Virus record (IMG/VR): IMGVR_UViG_3300037010_001487
Location: 1 to 21,312 of that record
Origin: a virus
Length of the DNA: 21,312 nucleotides
Reading direction: 5' to 3' (one strand)
The notes under the pieces are model-generated. The model worked only from the letters and a program-made list of their open reading frames with translations, had not been told where the DNA came from and did not search any database. Below, in pieces: positions 6,201 through 12,691 of the stretch. Position 1 is the stretch's first letter, and each line of letters begins with the position of its first letter. The translations under genes and the position numbers were made by a program.

Positions 6201-7036
6201 TACATGCCTCCTTCTGTCTTCGCGCCCGAGACTGCAGCGCGATCCAGCCGCTCAATTTCGGCCAGGATCAGCGCGCCGGCGCGCACAAGATCACTGCGGC
6301 GGTCTTTCGGCTTCCACCAACTCGCTGCCCACGGCCAGTAGCCCGGGCACATGCCATCTGGCCGTTGCGGGGCTGCATAGCAGGCAGCCGCAGCGCCAAT
6401 GCTTCCGTCGCTGTGCGCGTCATCGTGTTGCCAGGGCTGGCCAGCCGGATCAACCAGCATGCCGGTGAGCAGCAGGGGCGATGCGCGCAGGCGCCGGCCC
6501 TGCTGGCCGTCTTCAAGCTGTTTGAGGATGGCCTCGGCCTGGTCGTCGGTGATCAGGGCCGGGTGGGTGTTGCGCTGGATCTGCCACTCATGGCGCGGCC
6601 GGCGTTTGTCGCCGTTGATGCTGGCGGTGCCCATGCGCTCGGCGTGCATGCCCCACACGGTGTGGCCGGCGTAGGTGAGGGCCTGCCAGTCCATGCTTTG
6701 GGTGCTGCTGGTGGGCCATGGCAGGGCCAGCTTGGCCACGGCAGTGCCACGCGGCACGCCGCGGGCGCGCATGGCCAGGTAGGCGGCCACCAACGGGCTG
6801 GCCTGGTCGTCGATCACCAGGCGGCTTTTGAGCACGGGCGCACCATCACGCACGGCACCGGTGGCGGTGTAGTCGAGCGTGTAGCCACGCGGGGCCCGGC
6901 CACCGGCGCGCCAGCCCTGGCGCACGTTCTCGGCCATGCCGGCCAGGCCTTTGGCGCGGCTGATGAGGCTGTGGTACTCGTCAAACGCCTGCAGCACGCT
7001 GCGCAGCACCATGTCGGTGGCGGGGGTGGGGCTCAC
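6200..7036 (-). CDS. Large-serine-recombinase-like protein lacking the catalytic domain
   Basis: A 278-residue protein, start GTG 7036 overlapping the previous stop (GTGA). It reads like the middle of a large serine recombinase: helix SRAKGLAGMAENVRQGWRAG, then GGRAPRGYTLD (family pattern GGRPPYGY), LVIDDQASPLVAAYLAMRARG (family LVIDPEEAxxVRxIFxxYxxG), a segment like the helix before the next block (DWQALTYAGHTVWG), then HPALITDDQAEAILKQLEDG and LLLTGMLVDPAGQPW. The last block is where full enzymes have the zinc-ribbon (LLxGLLxCGxCG); the cysteines are absent. The N-terminal resolvase domain with its catalytic Ser is absent and no sequence for it lies upstream. Translational coupling suggests a kept DNA-binding protein rather than debris. 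A role in regulation or excision is inference. Confidence 0.72.
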   Translation of the reverse strand: MSPTPATDMVLRSVLQAFDEYHSLISRAKGLAGMAENVRQGWRAGGRAPRGYTLDYTATGAVRDGAPVLKSRLVIDDQASPLVAAYLAMRARGVPRGTAVAKLALPWPTSSTQSMDWQALTYAGHTVWGMHAERMGTASINGDKRRPRHEWQIQRNTHPALITDDQAEAILKQLEDGQQGRRLRASPLLLTGMLVDPAGQPWQHDDAHSDGSIGAAAACYAAPQRPDGMCPGYWPWAASWWKPKDRRSDLVRAGALILAEIERLDRAAVSGAKTEGGM

Positions 7037-7239
7037 GGTTTGACAAAAAGCTCGCCGCGAATTTCAATGCAAGCGGTCATTTTTCCTGCGGCGGCACTTA
7101 AAAAGCCGTCGGGGCCCCGTGCCAGCTCGGTGGCATCAAATGATGGTGTGTATTCCAACGTCTTGACAACAAAACGGCCGGCGTCGATTGAATCAGCCAA
7201 GTCGCGCAAGGACTTGGAAAAGTGTTCTTGTTTGACCAC
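7033..7239 (-). CDS. Small phage protein, unknown function
   Basis: A 68-residue protein. The frame stays open upstream, but GTG 7239 has a strong GGAGG at 7249-7245, five bases away, so I take that start. The protein (VVKQEHFSKSLRDLADSIDA, then FVVKTLEYTPSFDATELARG and MTACIEIRGELFVKP) looks like a compact alpha/beta fold. Its stop overlaps the next GTG. The reverse-transcriptase remnant lies directly upstream, ending ~36 bases before this start, so the gene probably marks the edge of a deletion. No recognised family. Confidence 0.62.
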   Translation of the reverse strand: MVKQEHFSKSLRDLADSIDAGRFVVKTLEYTPSFDATELARGPDGFLSAAAGKMTACIEIRGELFVKP

Positions 7240-7274
7240 TTGATCCTCCAGGGGAGCGGATATTGCCACGGTAG

Positions 7275-7388
7275 GCCAGGGCGGTAGTGCCCGCTGGCCA
7301 GCTCTTCGTGTAGCTGGTAGAGGTTGCGCTCGGCATGAGCCTCGAATGCCAGCGCTGAGGCGCTGTTGCGCTTGGTGCGTCGGCAGTT
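7275..7388 (-). pseudogene. Remnant of a reverse transcriptase N-terminus (DGR/retron-type)
   Basis: On the minus strand the frame beginning at 7388 reads CRRTKRNSASALAFEAHAER followed by NLYQLHEELASGHYRPG. This resembles the opening of diversity-generating-retroelement reverse transcriptases, which have a basic region, then FE-x6-NLxxLxxEL-x2-GxYRPG before the first polymerase blocks. Immediately after YRPG the homology stops and the sequence runs into the ribosome-binding site of the next gene. No palm motif (YxDD) follows. An ATG in a different frame at 7404 suggests a small frameshift near the original start. The fragment lies 50 bases downstream of a gene with a DGR-like variable region, the usual neighbourhood of such an enzyme. 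Confidence 0.62.
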
Positions 7389-7437
7389 CGGTATGCAAGT
7401 CCATGGTGGCGGTGCTCAGTTCAAAGGATTGAAGGAC

Positions 7438-7911
7438 TTAAGGGGTGACTCTGCGGATGGCCACAGCAGCGCCTTCGGCGCTCTTGCGGTCGTACTCCTG
7501 GCTGCCGTTGATGAAGGTGCAGTCCCAGGCGAACGAGGCGTCTTGCTCGTGCTGCTGGCAGGACCATTGCCAAACGGGCTTCAGGTGCGGCTTGCAGTTG
7601 GCGTACAGCAAGGCCTGCTCTTGCCGGTCGGGCAGCGATCCGCCGATTTCTTCAGCCCAGGCCATGGCGTCGTCCCAATCAAGATCGCTGTCGGGGCGCG
7701 GGGCCATCAGCACCAGGTGGTGCTTGATCTTGCCGTCAGCATCAAGCACGGTGCCGGCGTAGTGCTCACCGACCTGCAGTGTGATGGTGGCCTCAGGCAC
7801 GATGAGCAGCGTGGGCCGGCTCGTGGGCTTCGATTGCTCGGTAAGTGCGGCAATCAAAACGGCCAAGCGGTTGTGCTCGGCCTGGATGTCTTCAAGGGTG
7901 ATCGTGGTCAC
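7438..7911 (-). CDS. DUF1566-like (C-type-lectin-fold) protein A with DGR-like variable C-terminus
   Basis: A 157-residue protein. GTG 7911 has GGAGAGA at 7923-7917, spacing 5; the open frame upstream is Arg-rich out-of-frame sequence of its neighbour. The N-terminal third (TITLEDIQAEHNRLAVLIAA) is helical. The body (DWDDAMAWAEEIGGSLPDRQ, ALLYANCKPHLKPVWQWSC, SFAWDCTFINGSQEYDRKSA, ending GAAVAIRRV) follows the DUF1566-like pattern WxxAxxWAxxxGGxLPxRxE...YWSS...A...G....AVRR, which has a C-type-lectin-like fold used for display in DGR targets. The last 30 codons before the terminal residues align without gaps to protein B and show AAC-type diversification. No signal peptide. The binding target is unknown. 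Confidence 0.75.
   Translation of the reverse strand: MTTITLEDIQAEHNRLAVLIAALTEQSKPTSRPTLLIVPEATITLQVGEHYAGTVLDADGKIKHHLVLMAPRPDSDLDWDDAMAWAEEIGGSLPDRQEQALLYANCKPHLKPVWQWSCQQHEQDASFAWDCTFINGSQEYDRKSAEGAAVAIRRVTP
7453..7542 (-). repeat. Variable-region-like repeat, copy in protein A
   Basis: Thirty codons that align without gaps to 7968-8057. The distal part (7488-7459, encoding RKSAEGAAVA) is identical over 30 bases in both copies and includes an AGCGCC-GAA-GGCGCT inverted repeat, as expected for an initiation-of-mutagenic-homing end. The proximal part contains codons TTC, GAC, ACC, ATC, AAC, AGC, TAC and GAC, where the partner has TAC, TGC, CGC, GAC, GAC, GGC, GAC and ACC: always C in third position. 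Confidence 0.65.
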
Positions 7912-7946
7912 GGGTGTCTCTCCTGTGGTTTGAAAGGATTGAAGGA

Positions 7947-8378
7947 TCAAGCGGTCAAGGGAATCAAGCGGACGGCCACAGCAGCGCCTTCGGCGCTCTT
8001 GCGGGTGTCGTTCTGGCCGCCGTCGTCGAAGCGGCAGCACCAGGCGTACGAGGCATCGTCTTCGTCTCCGGTGTCTGCTTCGAGGGAGTCACAAGTCCAG
8101 TGCCATTCGGGCTGCAGCTTGGCCTTTGCATGGTCGTACAACAGGGCGGCCACGGGGTGGGTCGGCAGGTGGCCATCGACGCTTTCGGCCCAGGCCTTGG
8201 CGTCTTGCCAGGACAAACGGCGACCAGGCTTGGCATCGACCAGCACCACCGCGTAGTGGATGCCGTCTTTGCCGGTGGTGATGCCCTGAAACGTTCCGCC
8301 TTCCAGTGGCTGGCCCAGTGGAGGCAGGCTGGAAAACAGGATGGCCGCAATAACGGCGTGCTTCAGGGTTTCGGTCAT
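7947..8378 (-). CDS. DUF1566-like (C-type-lectin-fold) protein B with DGR-like variable C-terminus
   Basis: A 143-residue paralogue of protein A, start ATG 8378 with AAAGGAG nine bases upstream. Unlike A it begins with a hydrophobic stretch, MTETLKHAVIAAILFSSLPP, which could be a weak signal or anchor. The body (LSWQDAKAWAESVDGHLPTH, ALLYDHAKAKLQPEWHWTCD, ASYAWCCRFDDGGQNDTRKS, ending GAAVAVRLIPLTA) follows the same DUF1566-like pattern. It is only partly similar to A over most of its length, yet the DNA of the last conserved block is identical. This suggests recent copying of that block from a shared source. Its gene precedes A in the operon with 35 bases between the stop and the next start. 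Confidence 0.75.
   Translation of the reverse strand: MTETLKHAVIAAILFSSLPPLGQPLEGGTFQGITTGKDGIHYAVVLVDAKPGRRLSWQDAKAWAESVDGHLPTHPVAALLYDHAKAKLQPEWHWTCDSLEADTGDEDDASYAWCCRFDDGGQNDTRKSAEGAAVAVRLIPLTA
7968..8057 (-). repeat. Variable-region-like repeat, copy in protein B
   Basis: Partner of 7453-7542, 30 codons. Of 16 base differences between the copies, 14 fall at first or second codon positions and 2 at third positions, the reverse of ordinary divergence. The 30-base block encoding RKSAEGAAVA is identical. Downstream of both genes the motif TCCTTCAATCCTTT is also shared (minus strand). Confidence 0.65.
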
Positions 8379-8418
8379 GGTGAAATGCTCCTTTCAGTGG
8401 CGGTGGTGGATTGGTATG

Positions 8419-8685
8419 TCAGTGATGAGGCTTGACCGGCTTCAAAGTCGCCGGGGCCTTGGGCATCGTCTTGAGCACGAACTGAGTGGTGCCCAGCAGG
8501 CGGTCAAATGCGGCATCTGCGCCCTCTGCGTTGGCCATCAGCACGCCGGTGACGCTAGCCAGCTTCATCAGGTAGTTGCCAATCGCAATCGGATCAACGC
8601 TGGCCATGCGGCAGGCTGTCAGGTAGTCGCCGACAGCTTTCTTGGCGAGCTCTTCGGCTTCGTCGGGGGTGGCTGCTTGTGTCAT
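8419..8685 (-). CDS. Small helical phage protein, unknown function
   Basis: An 88-residue protein from ATG 8685. It is mostly alpha-helical: TPDEAEELAKKAVGDYLTAC, then GNYLMKLASVTGVLMANAEG and DAAFDRLLGTTQFVLKTMPK, with a Pro/His/Lys tail. The ribosome-binding site is weak (GAAAG). It lies directly upstream of the two DUF1566-like genes. DGRs often encode a small helical accessory protein (Avd), but those are basic four-helix barrels, usually longer, and placed between target and RT. This one is acidic and in the wrong place, so I do not call it Avd. Function unknown. Confidence 0.62.
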   Translation of the reverse strand: MTQAATPDEAEELAKKAVGDYLTACRMASVDPIAIGNYLMKLASVTGVLMANAEGADAAFDRLLGTTQFVLKTMPKAPATLKPVKPHH

Positions 8686-8708
8686 GGAGGGGCTTTCAGT
8701 TGTTGGGC

Positions 8709-9611
8709 TCAGGCTGCCCGCTTGAGCCCGTTGATGACCTCGCAGGCCGCCAGAACGTGAACGGCATTGCCGATCATCTTCATGGCCGTCTTGTGGTCTT
8801 CGGGCAGTTGGTAATCAGCGGGCAGGCCCATGAAGCGCTTGGCCTCGGGGATGCTCACCATTCGGATTCGGTCGCCGTTGATCACGGCATAGCGGTCGAC
8901 GGTCGTCAGCGTGCCGATGGGGCGCGCCAAGCTGCGGCCAGTGCGCGTGCTGCCGTAATAGGGCAGCAAGAAGCGCTCGCCCAACTCAGCGCGGCCAACC
9001 GCAACAAGGCGTTGCGTGCGCGGCACTTTGTCAGCAACGCGTGACCAGTTGCCGGCGTTGAAGTCGATCACCTCGGCAGCAGGTCGCGGGTCACGCTTGG
9101 GCAGGTTGAGTTGCACCGGATGCTTTGACCGGGTGCCGACGATGAACAAGCGCGGACGGCTTTGCGATGCACCCAGGTCTGCGCAGTCAACCAGCATCGG
9201 GGCAAGTGCATAACCCAGGGCATGCATGGCCGCGCACCAAGCTTGGTACAGCACCCACTTGGCGTAGTCGGGCACGTTCTCCACGATGAAGGCTTGCGGC
9301 CGGTGTACCTCTGCGCAGGTCACCACTGCCCAGGCGGTGGCGCGCAGGGCATCGTGGTGCGGCTTCTCTTCCCCGCGGGCTTTGCTGTGCCCTTGGCAGG
9401 CTGGAGACGCCAGCAGCAAATCGTGTGCAGGCACGTCACGAAAGTCGGCCTGCTGCAAATCCTGGCAAGCATGCTCTGTGCCTGGGTGATTCGCCGCATG
9501 CCACTCCACGGCCGTGGGCCAGTGGTTGGCGGCCCACACCACGGTGCAGCCTGCAGCAGCAGCCCCGGTGCTGAAGCCGCCGGCTCCTGCGAACATGTCG
9601 ATGGCGTTCAC
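8709..9611 (-). CDS. C5 cytosine-specific DNA methyltransferase
   Basis: A 300-residue enzyme that transfers a methyl group from S-adenosylmethionine to cytosine C5 in a specific DNA site. Motif [12 protein letters not shown] is at residues 6-16, the catalytic loop is [10 protein letters not shown] (Cys near 72; the usual PPCQ reads PACQ), motif VI IVENV at ~109-113, motif [15 protein letters not shown] at ~149-159, and motifs IX-X are at the end ([21 protein letters not shown]). The target-recognition region between VIII and IX is short, so this is a compact monospecific enzyme. No restriction endonuclease is adjacent, so it is an orphan phage methylase, likely protecting the phage from host restriction. 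It overlaps the upstream HD gene by 4 bases. Confidence 0.92.
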   Translation of the reverse strand: MNAIDMFAGAGGFSTGAAAAGCTVVWAANHWPTAVEWHAANHPGTEHACQDLQQADFRDVPAHDLLLASPACQGHSKARGEEKPHHDALRATAWAVVTCAEVHRPQAFIVENVPDYAKWVLYQAWCAAMHALGYALAPMLVDCADLGASQSRPRLFIVGTRSKHPVQLNLPKRDPRPAAEVIDFNAGNWSRVADKVPRTQRLVAVGRAELGERFLLPYYGSTRTGRSLARPIGTLTTVDRYAVINGDRIRMVSIPEAKRFMGLPADYQLPEDHKTAMKMIGNAVHVLAACEVINGLKRAA

Positions 9612-10132
9612 GCTGCCCTCAGCTCAGCAAACCGCGCCAAAAACATCGCCCTGGCCGTCTCCGGTGACACCGGCTTGATGACGACGGGCAGCAGCTCAAG
9701 GCCTGCAGTGCAATCCCATTGGTCTTGGTAGTCGGGCATCAGGTCGCGCTTCTCGGTGCCCAGCAGCACCAGGTCGGCGTGCTTGACCGAAGCAGGGAGC
9801 TTCGCCGGCAGCCCATACCGGCCGAACACGGCCGCCTCCACGCGGTCTTCGATCACCTTGTAGTCGGGCAACAACTGCTTGAGCGGTTTGGCCACGTCGC
9901 CAATGAATGCTTCGGCAGCGTCATGCATCAGGCCTGCAAAAGCGTCTTCGGCCGGCACGATGTGCGACACCAGCACAGAGTGCTGCGCGACGCTGTAGAA
10001 CGTGTGCACGTGGCCCGTGAAACGACAGATGTGGCTCAGCGCGTGAGCGATGTCCACGATGGTGAATTCGCATTTCTCGGGATTGAGGAAGTCGAAGTAG
10101 GTGCCGCCTTGGGTGAGGATGTCGGGGCGCAT
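9608..10132 (-). CDS. HD-domain phosphohydrolase (YfbR-like nucleotidase)
   Basis: A 174-residue protein; ATG 10132 shares a base with the upstream TGA (TGATG). HD-family metal ligands are visible: His in [10 protein letters not shown] near 51, the His-Asp pair in [14 protein letters not shown] near 70-71, and Asp in [15 protein letters not shown]. The segment [20 protein letters not shown] is typical of phage HD proteins related to 5'-deoxynucleotidase YfbR. The likely role is hydrolysis of deoxynucleoside monophosphates or other nucleotides during phage DNA synthesis; substrate specificity cannot be read from sequence. The adjacent methyltransferase hints at nucleotide/DNA modification metabolism but does not prove a link. 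Confidence 0.85.
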   Translation of the reverse strand: MRPDILTQGGTYFDFLNPEKCEFTIVDIAHALSHICRFTGHVHTFYSVAQHSVLVSHIVPAEDAFAGLMHDAAEAFIGDVAKPLKQLLPDYKVIEDRVEAAVFGRYGLPAKLPASVKHADLVLLGTEKRDLMPDYQDQWDCTAGLELLPVVIKPVSPETARAMFLARFAELRAA

Positions 10133-11364
10133 CAAACCACCCCCACATCGTCAGCAGCCAACACGGCGCGATGGCCATCGGAGTTCATCGCGCCTACCAG
10201 CCCTTCGGCTTCCATGCGCTCGAACAAGCGCGCGGCGCGGTTGTAGCCAATGCGCAGATGCCGCTGCACCAGGCTGATGCTGGCCTTGTTGTGCGTTCGC
10301 ACGATGGTGCAGGCCTGCTCATAGAGCGGATCGGGTGTGTCAACACCACCAGCCATCAGCGTTTTGCCGCTGGCATCCTTGATCTCAAATCTGGTGCCGC
10401 CTTCGCGCGCCAGATTGTCAAGCCGGGCCGCGGCTTCTTTGGCATCGCCGGCCGTGGCTGCTTCAATCGGTAGTTGAGCCTGCCCGCCCAGGTTCAACAG
10501 CAGTTCGTACAGCAACTTCGACAGCACGCCGGTGGTGATCGCCACGTCAGCATCAAAGGAATCTTCGCCCTGGTCTTGCGCACGGCGCTCCATCATCGCG
10601 GCATCGGCAATCTGCACGCGCTGGATCCTCAGGTCATCGACAAGCACGAATGACACGCGGGCATCGTGGGTCAGTGCCAGCTTGGTGGGCACCTTGCCGG
10701 TTTGCAGATGGCGGGCCACGTCGCGCCCATCAAGCGCGTGGTTCTGGTACCGCACGATCGCGTGATCGTTGGATGCGCTCTCAAGCACTGCGTCGCGGTC
10801 AATGGTCAGACCAAGCGGCGTGCCGTTCAGCATCCAGGCGGCCATGGTGCTGTCGACCGATCTGGCAACGCGCAGCAGATGCAGGTTCAACTTGGGCCAT
10901 GCCTGAATCAAACCGGTGGCCACCACATCGGCCTTGCTTTGGCTTGCGGAATCGATCACAAGCAGTTTGTCGGCCGGGCTGATCCACGCCAGGATCGACG
11001 TGCGGCGCGTGAAAGCCACCGGCAGCAGCTCAAGCCGCGCCTGGTCGGCCAGTTCACGGCGGGCCCGCTTGCCCGGCTTGCGGCCGGTGTCTCGCTCCAC
11101 TTCGTCGGCCAACTCGTTGGTGCGGCGTTTGACCACATCCTCGGGCAACAACTTGGCCTCGGTCATCTGTTTGACGATCCACGCGCCGGCCACGTTCTCG
11201 ACCAGTTGGCCATGCTCGAAGCCTCGCGGCGGAACCCAGCCGGTGCTGGTGGCTTGGGTCTTGCCGCAGGGCACAAAGCCACCGGGCGCCATGGCTTCGG
11301 ACAGCTCGTGCGCACTGTCGGGCATATCGGCATTTATCGCATAGATGATCAGGTTTTTGAACAC
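10132..11364 (-). CDS. rdgC: RdgC-like recombination protein fused to an FtsK gamma (KOPS-reading) domain
   Basis: A 410-residue protein. GTG 11364 is chosen because GGAG lies at 11374-11371 and the next residues FKNLIIYAI match the conserved RdgC opening (FKNLIIYRL). RdgC features follow: [89 protein letters not shown]. RdgC is a ring-shaped DNA-binding dimer that restrains RecA. From about residue 345 a different domain begins, [20 protein letters not shown] then [20 protein letters not shown], a close match to the winged-helix FtsK gamma domain that reads KOPS in the chromosome terminus. The fusion is directly visible; whether it targets KOPS is inference. Confidence 0.85.
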   Translation of the reverse strand: MFKNLIIYAINADMPDSAHELSEAMAPGGFVPCGKTQATSTGWVPPRGFEHGQLVENVAGAWIVKQMTEAKLLPEDVVKRRTNELADEVERDTGRKPGKRARRELADQARLELLPVAFTRRTSILAWISPADKLLVIDSASQSKADVVATGLIQAWPKLNLHLLRVARSVDSTMAAWMLNGTPLGLTIDRDAVLESASNDHAIVRYQNHALDGRDVARHLQTGKVPTKLALTHDARVSFVLVDDLRIQRVQIADAAMMERRAQDQGEDSFDADVAITTGVLSKLLYELLLNLGGQAQLPIEAATAGDAKEAAARLDNLAREGGTRFEIKDASGKTLMAGGVDTPDPLYEQACTIVRTHNKASISLVQRHLRIGYNRAARLFERMEAEGLVGAMNSDGHRAVLAADDVGVV

Positions 11365-11385
11365 TCGGGACTCCGGTTGCGGTTG

Positions 11386-11468
11386 AAGAAAAACGGGCGG
11401 CCCACTGGGCTCGGCAAGGGGAAGGGAGGGAGACTTACAGGAGGGGTTACCCTTGCCGACTCGCCCGT
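11386..11468 (-). promoter_or_regulatory. Nested inverted repeats before rdgC: candidate attenuator or structured leader
   Basis: In the 124-base gap between the IS110-domain gene and rdgC, two nested perfect inverted repeats occur: outer CGCCCGT/ACGGGCG (11462-11468 with 11393-11399) and inner CCCTTGCCG/CGGCAAGGG (11450-11458 with 11412-11420). A small GCCC-ACT-GGGC hairpin sits in the 12-base bulge of one side. On the minus strand the outer stem is followed by a T-rich tract TTTTTCTTC, as in an intrinsic terminator. The purine/pyrimidine-biased loop is 29 bases. It could attenuate or process the operon transcript before rdgC. Confidence 0.45.
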
Positions 11469-11488
11469 GAAAACTGGTGTTAGGCGAA

Positions 11489-12691
11489 TCAGTGAACCGT
11501 TGGCTTGTAGGCATGCAGTCCGTGCAAGTTCTTCCAGGCAATCCACAGATCGCGCAGCAAGCGCTTTTCCATGTACCGCTGGGCGCGTGCGTGGATGTGG
11601 CCCTGTGACATGCACTTGTCGGCCTCGCCCTTCTTGATCTGGGCGGCGGGCTTGACTGTCAGGCCTGCGGCCTCGGCCTTCTGCACCTCGTAGGCCTTGC
11701 GTGCCAAGTAGATCTCGCGGTAGGGGCCTTGGCACTTCAACAGCGAATCGCCGATGACGAACATGGTGGAGCGGCGGCGCGGGCTGTACCCGTGGCGGAT
11801 AGCAAGGGCCGCGTCACCCGCGATGCACTGCTGGCGCTTGCCGTCAACGATGCCCAGGCCCATGCGCTTCCAGACCTTGGCCGGGTTGCTGTAGTTGCTC
11901 AGGTCGCCGCACTTGCCAACGATCTGAGCCAGGCCGATTTCCCCGAAGCCACGGGTGCTCTGCACAAAGCTGTAGATGGACAACTTCTTGGCAAGGGCTC
12001 TCAGTTTTCCTTCGCAGTGAAGCTTTCCGGCATGCGCTACGTCGCGCTTTTGAAGGCGGCACCGAATGGAGAATTCCTCGTCGCGGTCTTCACGGCCAAC
12101 GGCACCGGCATCAATGGCCTTGTAAAGATCATCGGCGGCCTTCTTTGTCGCAGCTACAGCCTTGTCGTCATCGCCGGGGTGAATGGACCTGCCAATGCGC
12201 CTGCACGTTGCTTTGATGTTTCGCGTCTCGTTGCCTTCGTCGCGCATCATGTCGTCGCGCTGCTTCTCCCACTCGGAAATCAGGGCGATGATGTCGGCAG
12301 GGGCAGGCAAACGATCAGTGGGTTTCGTGCCGTTCGTGGTCTGCCCCTGCTCGACAAAGGGTTCCACGTTGGCGGCAATGCTGGCTGGGGCTTCACTGCA
12401 ATACTGGCCGCTCAACGTGGAAGAGGGTTCGTTGAATGGGGTTGCACCCGACGGGTGGGTTTCACTATGGCTTTGGAAACCCTCACTCAACGAATTGGGT
12501 TCTTCTGCTGGGGTGGCACCAGTGTTATGGGTTGCGGGGGTAACAAGGCATCCCACAACAGAAGAATTAGGTTGATGAGGAATCGGCACCCGGACACGGG
12601 GTTGCATCTGACCTCTGGCCGCAGCCTCATCAAAAAGGGAGGGGGTGTGGTGGACACCGGGACGCTGGGCAACAACTCTTGTGCGGTCCAT
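11489..12691 (-). CDS. Phage protein with IS110-transposase-like C-terminal domain, no RuvC domain
   Basis: A 400-residue protein; ATG 12691 shares a base with the previous stop (TGATG), and AAGGGGG precedes it. Residues ~1-130 are low-complexity and contain two similar segments, THNTGATPAEEPNSLS and THPSGATPFNEPSSTLS. After a helical linker, the C-terminal half reads like the Tnp (Transposase_20) domain of IS110/IS116: FGEIGLAQIVGKCGDLSNYS, AKVWKRMGLGI, then RRRSTMFVIGDSLLKCQGPY and REIYLARKAYEVQKAEAA, ending AQRYMEKRLLRDLWIAWKN. The N-terminal DEDD RuvC-like domain is missing, and the Ser-Gly expected after the GLxP region is not obvious. It sits in a recombination gene cluster, so it is likely a repurposed DNA-binding protein rather than an insertion element. 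No terminal repeats are seen. Confidence 0.65.
   Translation of the reverse strand: MDRTRVVAQRPGVHHTPSLFDEAAARGQMQPRVRVPIPHQPNSSVVGCLVTPATHNTGATPAEEPNSLSEGFQSHSETHPSGATPFNEPSSTLSGQYCSEAPASIAANVEPFVEQGQTTNGTKPTDRLPAPADIIALISEWEKQRDDMMRDEGNETRNIKATCRRIGRSIHPGDDDKAVAATKKAADDLYKAIDAGAVGREDRDEEFSIRCRLQKRDVAHAGKLHCEGKLRALAKKLSIYSFVQSTRGFGEIGLAQIVGKCGDLSNYSNPAKVWKRMGLGIVDGKRQQCIAGDAALAIRHGYSPRRRSTMFVIGDSLLKCQGPYREIYLARKAYEVQKAEAAGLTVKPAAQIKKGEADKCMSQGHIHARAQRYMEKRLLRDLWIAWKNLHGLHAYKPTVH

Noticed and set aside
6140-7243. A 367-codon plus-strand open frame over the serine-recombinase-like gene
   Set aside because: The minus-strand frame shows the Recombinase-domain motifs and coupled starts. The plus-strand product is low-complexity shadow sequence.
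8419-8685. Avd accessory protein of a DGR
   Set aside because: It is small and helical, but acidic, shorter than typical Avd, and lies upstream of the target genes rather than between target and RT.
7240-8700. Template repeat of the DGR inside this window
   Set aside because: The block shared by the two variable regions occurs only twice, both inside coding variable regions. I found no third, AAC-rich copy on either strand by eye.
11489-12691. A complete IS110 insertion sequence
   Set aside because: No RuvC-like N-terminal domain and no recognisable ends or target duplication; the gene is translationally coupled to its upstream phage gene.
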